Shown here: positions 59,413 to 64,000 of the stretch, piece by piece | How positions within the stretch are numbered: position 1 is the first letter of the stretch | How the letters are laid out: the number at the start of each line of letters is the position of its first letter | Source of the DNA: Astropecten irregularis | Taxonomy: Eukaryota > Echinodermata > Asteroidea > Paxillosida > Astropectinidae | NCBI GenBank assembly: GCA_963971285.1 | Contig: OZ020245.1 | Coordinates: 21,962,983-22,026,982, forward strand | Length of the DNA stretch: 64,000 nt | Direction of reading: 5' to 3' | Made by a program: the position numbers and the translations under genes | The notes under the pieces: generated by a model | The model's database searches: none | What the model was told of the DNA's origin: nothing | What the model saw: the letters and a program-made list of their open reading frames with translations, nothing else

Positions 59413-62400
59413 TCATGACATGAGTTTCTCCATGGCACAGGTCAGCTTCAGTATGTTGACAAAGTCCAAGCCCAGATCCTGCCTCAGGGCGCTGTGGAAG
59501 AACTCGGGGGCCCGTTGAGACTGCTTGTACATCTGCACCAGGAGTTCGCCATCGCACTCGGCCAGCTTCTTACCGATGCCGCTCAGCTTGTTCCCGGACA
59601 GCCACTCCTGGACCTTGCCGGTATCCCAGGCGGTGATGGCCGCCCGTCCTGCTTTGGAGGCGGCAGGTGCTGCGGTCGCCGCCACCGGTGCGGCTGGGGA
59701 TTTGCTCGAAGCTGGCGGTGCCGCCTTGGTGGGGCGGACCTCTGTCCGCCTGACGACTGCTTCTGCTGAATTAGAACAGAAACGAACATCATACATCAAG
59801 AATTGCTACAAACACACAAACAATACAAAAACAATGTATTTCAGGCAAACTGATACTGTACAGATGCAATGAAATAAACATACACAGGAAAGGGTTGTTC
59901 ATAGTGGTGGTAAACAGATAAGGAAAAAAAGGTGGTCAAAGTCATGCGATGTCATGTTGCTGGTAGCGACGTTTCGGCTGCTGGTACTGCTAGCCTTCAT
60001 CAGGCAACTGAAGAACTGTAAACATAGTTTACTATACTAGAATGTCTAGTAAACATAGTTTACTAGACATTCTTCAAATGAAATTCATGACAGGTTTGAG
60101 GTTTCGTGCCAGATTTGAATTAAAAGCCACAAATACAAGTACGACTATGGCTACGGATTGTTATTTCCTCCTATGAAGCATAAACTGGGTATAGAAACAC
60201 CCTTAGCAACAGCTGTAGCCGTAGCCACAGGTGTTGATTTTATAGACACAGCCTTTACTAGCATAGTCTGAGCATAGAAACACCCTTAGTAACTACTGTA
60301 GCCATAGCCACAGCCTTTACTCCAGGGGATGTCCAACTCACCTGTCCCACCTCCTTTGCCCCGGTCCCCTATCTCCTGTATCAGGTAGGGCAGATTCTGT
60401 TCCACTTGACTGTCCTCGTAGAACTTGAAGTACAAGAGGGTTCCGACCAGCGCCCCTAGCCATCCGTCTGCACGGTAGTCCTCCTGTACCAACAGTGGTA
60501 TGATGGGCACATTCTGTCTGTAGGCATATGTGGCCTCTGGATTTTTTTCGTTTTAAATGAAAAATTCAGAGAGAAATAAATTCAGGAGGAGAAAATGGAT
60601 CAATGAGAGAATGCAAATTTTCTGCATCAAAGTTTAATGTAAAAAGTTGTACCACGACACAAAAGAAGAAACAGACTATAATCTATATTAGGCTTATATG
60701 GTGATGCCGTTACACTTTGGTCAAAAGAAGGTAGGTTTGCGGTGACACCTTGTAATCTCTTCTATGAGAGTGTGTGGTTCTGAGAAGAATCGTTGGTATT
60801 ATCTCGACGTTCCGAACAGTGTGCTCTGTTCCTCCTCAGGAGATTCAACTATGGTCGATCGAAACACTTTGGTCACATGTGCGCTTTGCTATGGAGACAG
60901 GGGGACCATGGTCTACTGAGCTATTTATATAGGCAAGCACTCAGGTATATAATAAACGTACAATAGCATGTGGGATCAGTGGTTATGCAAGTGGGATCAG
61001 TTGAGTCACTGCATTAAACACAGGTCAATGTTTACATGCAAAGGGCTCAAATTGGTGCCTTGATGCCCCAGGTCATTGCCTTGGTGCCCATTCATAATTC
61101 CTTGGACTGTGTAGTTTCCGAAGTGCGGGATAAGCCATGCCCCATTAAAAGCAAAGTCGCAGACCTGGTGCCGAGTAGATTCAAGCTCAACTGTATTTAC
61201 CTGTCCGAGTGTTGTGACTGTCTTTGTACTTTTGTGAAAGGCTGACCAAGACGACGGCCGAGTTCTCCACAGCTTGGGCCATGGCACCAAGAATGTCGCC
61301 CTCTGGAGAAAATAGGCAAATAATCAAATACGATAATAAAGCAAGGCCTTCCTAAGAATGTAAACTACAGATCATTCATGAGCTTGTACCACTTAAGGAG
61401 TTGAATGTTGCGGGGTTCTTCAAACTATATGTCAGCAATTGGAGGGTAACATTTATTGACTTGTTCTTTTCACATTTCCTGAACTGTCTTTGGTTTTGGA
61501 GAGGAGGATTACATCCCAAGTATATTATAATTATGTCCCATCAGAAAGCCCTTTTCAGCTCATTTCATCATGACAACATTTTACGATGTAGGATTTTATT
61601 ACTTGAACTCCAATAGGCTAATCAGTCCAACTTTATTAAAATGGATTTTAAGCAACATTGTACATGTATGTGCAGACACACATAAAACAACCATGAATAC
61701 AATGAAATTCTTTTGGTTATCTAGGGTTTAGTTCTATAATACTTGCGGATTATAAGCATGTGAATTTGAACAATTTTCTTTGATTGCTAAGCGGCAATCA
61801 CAGGAGTGCATCTGACTCATCAACACCATGGTCCATGAAGAAATGATGCAAATCTCTACATGCAAGCAAACAATATGGTGTTATCATAAAGTGATACCAT
61901 TTGTATAAATAAGCAAATTTGTCTTTTATGGTAAGCAGAAAACCTTTTAGCTCTCTTCTGAGGTGCTGATGAGCAGTCCTATGCAACCACTGTGACGAGA
62001 GGCATTGCTAGGGTATTTTAGTATTAACCCGAACGTTTGACATGTGCCACACAGGAGCATTGCTGTACACCACAACGTACCACACATCCAGGTTATGGTG
62101 TAATGTGGTCTATTTGACTTATCTTGCCACACACAATACACAGCACAAACAGTGTATGACCTTGTGTGTGTGTAGAGGACTGTATACCATAACTAACCAC
62201 TGTGTAAACCATGAGTGGTACATCATGGTTTCAATGCCGGTTAGGGTTAAGGAGGCTACAATTACCGTAGAACGATTTACTGCATTCCCTACATGTATCT
62301 AGTTTTATACTGACCCATTTTATCGACGTCCATCCAGACTCTGTAACCGGCCTGCATAAGAGCATCTTTGATCCGGACCATCCTCTCCTGCACGTCCCAC

Positions 62401-64000
62401 TGGTAGCTGATCATGATGTGCTTAGTGTCCTCCTGGGATTCCTTGTGCAAGACGTGGCCGGGCAAGTCGATGTGGCCCTCGCTGGTTTCCCACAGCGCCC
62501 CCGTGCAGGACTCTCGCAAGACTGGGTTGTCGCTAGTCCTCATGGAGGTCAAAACTGCAGCAAGAGTGAGCAAATTTCACAAGATATTGAGGGAGGGGGT
62601 GGGGGGGGGGGTTGTTCAAATACCATGGATAACCGGTGTTTTGATTTGGGTTTCAGTGGACATTGGTGCTGGCATATTAAACAGTTACAAGGTGGGGGCT
62701 TCTGGTCAAACTTCTATCTTGCACTGATACTTTCTTGGTGCCATGAACCTTGGATCCTCCAGAACTGGTTATAAGGAGCACATACGTGACTACTGCCATC
62801 GCCTGATGAAGTATTGCAGTTTGCATACGAAACATCGCGATCTCTAGTACATTTTGATTTTATTTGATACATTCTTATTCAATATCATTTGAACAATTGA
62901 TCCTTCCTTACAACTTGCCAAAGGCCGATTTTACAAATCAGGGATACAAACTTGTGATATGAGGAAGTACGTCACCCAACGCTACACACAAATTCATATT
63001 TACCACTTAATCATGGCTGGCTCAGTGGTCGAGCCTTCTTCTATAATAATTCCATTGAAAAAAGGTTTTGGTCATATTTTGGTAACTGCTGCTTTGCTAA
63101 AATATTAGTTCCTGATCCTCAGACAGGTACCTCACCTTCAATGAGGGGTTTGTTTTGCTGAATGACAGGCCGATTAGATGGGATGAAGGCCAGCTTCCAG
63201 ACCAATCCAGCAGCTAGCTCTTGTTCCTCATCAGAGTAGGCCAGCGTCAGTGCTTTGGTCAGAGGGTCCAGGCCTCCCTTCTGTACGATCTTGACCTTGT
63301 TGGCATCATTCAGTGCCAAGTTGTTCAGGCCGCCCATCAGCTCGCCAACAGAGAATCCATACCTGGAAACACAAGGAGCAGAAGAGGTTATCAACTCTCA
63401 AATTGTACCCAAACAGCTGTGAGTTTAGAGATGAGGTTTCGATGACAACAACCATGGACCCACCTTTTTGTCTTGTGGTTCTTAGTCCGTAAAGCCTCTC
63501 TTATCCAAGTCAGCAGCATGTCGATTGAACCATCAGATGCTGTGATCTTCTCACTCTCCTCTTCGTTGATGATGTAGGACAAAATGAGCAGACAGTGGAC
63601 CCGAATGATGAGGAAAGTGCATCCCATGAGAGTGTGGAGGATGTCAACGGCTCCGGCCCTGCGATAGATGTCGCGATTCTCCTCGTGCAGTCGGATTCCG
63701 TTCTGCAGGATGCCCAGAGCTCCTTGGACAACATTCCTCTTGGAGGCTTCCTTGAGCTTGTCGTAGGCCAGCGCAGGGTGGGTCAGCTCCTGGATGGTTG
63801 CCTCCAGGCCTCCTTTCTCCCCGAGGGCCTGACAGAGCTCCTGAGTGCAATCTGTGAAGTTCCAGTAGGCAATACGCATCTTCTTCACGTTAGCCTGTGC
63901 CTGTTTGCGCCTCTCGTCCGTGCTCTCTAGGTTATACAGGTCGTGACTATACAGACTCTTGTGCATGGTCGCGTACAGGTCACCATACCCTAGCTCCGTG
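59413..64000 (-). CDS. ARM-TIR-SAM protein (SARM1-related, rearranged domain order), 5'-partial at window edge
   Basis: Exons in transcript order: 64000-63464 (open to the edge), 63362-63136, 62554-62315, 61302-61201, 60536-60342, 59765-59413 with stop TGA; phases agree and 550 aa are visible. The first two exons are helical armadillo-type repeats (GALGILQNGIRLHEENRDIY, GGLNNLALNDANKVKIVQKG). Exon 3 enters a TIR domain with KHIMISYQWDVQERMVRIKD and AGYRVWMDVDKM. Exon 4 has the BB-loop/helix segment ILGAMAQAVENSAVVLVSLS. Exon 5 has YAYRQNVPIIPLLVQEDYRA. A Pro/Ala-rich linker then leads to a C-terminal SAM domain (WDTGKVQEWLSGNKLSGIGK, CDGELLVQMYKQS). Family knowledge: TIR domains of the SARM1 class cleave NAD+; a Glu in the SHNTRTEATYAY segment sits where the catalytic Glu is expected, its codon split by an intron. 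SARM1 itself is ARM-SAM-SAM-TIR, so the order here differs. A role in innate immunity or cell death is inference. The N-terminus lies beyond the window. Confidence 0.9.
59936..60020 (-). ncRNA. Hammerhead-ribozyme-like element (intron of ARM-TIR-SAM gene, same strand)
   Basis: Read on minus: GTTGC (60008-60004), CTGATGA (60003-59997), A, GGCT (59995-59992) pairing with AGCC (59979-59976), GAAAC (59975-59971), GTC (59970-59968), GCTAC (59967-59963). Stem I pairs GTTGC with GCTAC with one mismatch. Stem III is minimal (AC/GT), as known for ribozymes of Penelope-like elements and other short-stem-III hammerheads. Fold and activity are inference; the core match is seen. Confidence 0.55.
60725..60890. 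repeat. Repeat family E (intron of the ARM-TIR-SAM gene)
   Basis: GGTTTGCGGTGACACCTTGT, GTGTGTGGTTCTGAGAAGAA, CCTCCTCAGGAGATTC and CGATCGAAACACTTTGG parallel the 14870-15090 element. Confidence 0.5.
62587..62613. repeat. G-rich run
   Basis: AGGGAGGGGGTGGGGGGGGG with four or more G-tracts on the + strand, inside an ARM-TIR-SAM intron. G-quadruplex potential is plausible from composition only. Confidence 0.7.
62798..62841 (+). ncRNA. Hammerhead-ribozyme-like motif, best candidate
   Basis: ATCGC (62798-62802) pairs perfectly with GCGAT (62837-62841) as stem I. CTGATGA lies at 62803-62809. Stem II is GTATTGCA (62811-62818) with TGCATAC (62822-62828), one base bulged. GAAAC is at 62829-62833, followed by ATC (62834-62836) at the cleavage-triplet position (NUH). 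Stem III is minimal. It lies in an ARM-TIR-SAM intron, antisense to that gene. Confidence 0.6.

Overview
This is eukaryotic genomic DNA, AT-rich and heavily populated with short non-autonomous transposons. Coding sequence is cut into small exons with GT-AG (once GC-AG) introns. The four recognisable genes are animal genes. Two of them (a cilia gene and an ARM-TIR-SAM protein of a type I associate with marine invertebrates) together with the repeat style point to an invertebrate deuterostome, most likely an echinoderm such as a sea star. The species cannot be fixed from the sequence alone.

Layout: (1) 1-16 kb holds no recognisable protein gene. It contains several MITE families, a six-copy tandem array with a strongly conserved hairpin core (8.05-8.61 kb), a decayed long repeat (9.7-12.1 kb), hammerhead-like motifs and a few exon-like blocks without homology known to me. 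(2) MEMO1 lies on + (16372-22661, nine exons, 295 aa), followed by about 3.7 kb of AT-rich possible 3' UTR. (3) TTC27 lies on - (41204-26738, 21 exons, 857 aa), convergent with MEMO1. (4) DRC7/CCDC135 lies on + (41965-54867, 15 exons, 867 aa), head to head with TTC27 across a 760-bp shared promoter region. (5) A partial ARM-TIR-SAM gene lies on - (64000 to 59413, at least six exons, 550 aa visible), convergent with DRC7 and running off the right edge.

All exon joins of the four genes were checked by hand for reading phase. The three complete models have lengths within a few percent of their human relatives. MEMO1 is a conserved metal-binding protein of the LigB-dioxygenase fold, TTC27 a TPR protein (yeast Emw1 family), and DRC7 a subunit of the ciliary nexin-dynein regulatory complex. 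The ARM-TIR-SAM protein resembles a rearranged SARM1, with the putative NADase TIR domain in the middle and a C-terminal SAM domain. These genes do not form one pathway. MEMO1 and TTC27 also lie near each other on human chromosome 2p22, so their proximity here may be old linkage.

The most interesting non-genic signals are several hammerhead-ribozyme-like motifs (best at 62798-62841, + strand, and 60008-59963, - strand), the structured tandem array at 8 kb, and palindromic MITEs whose arms contain tRNA-type promoter boxes.
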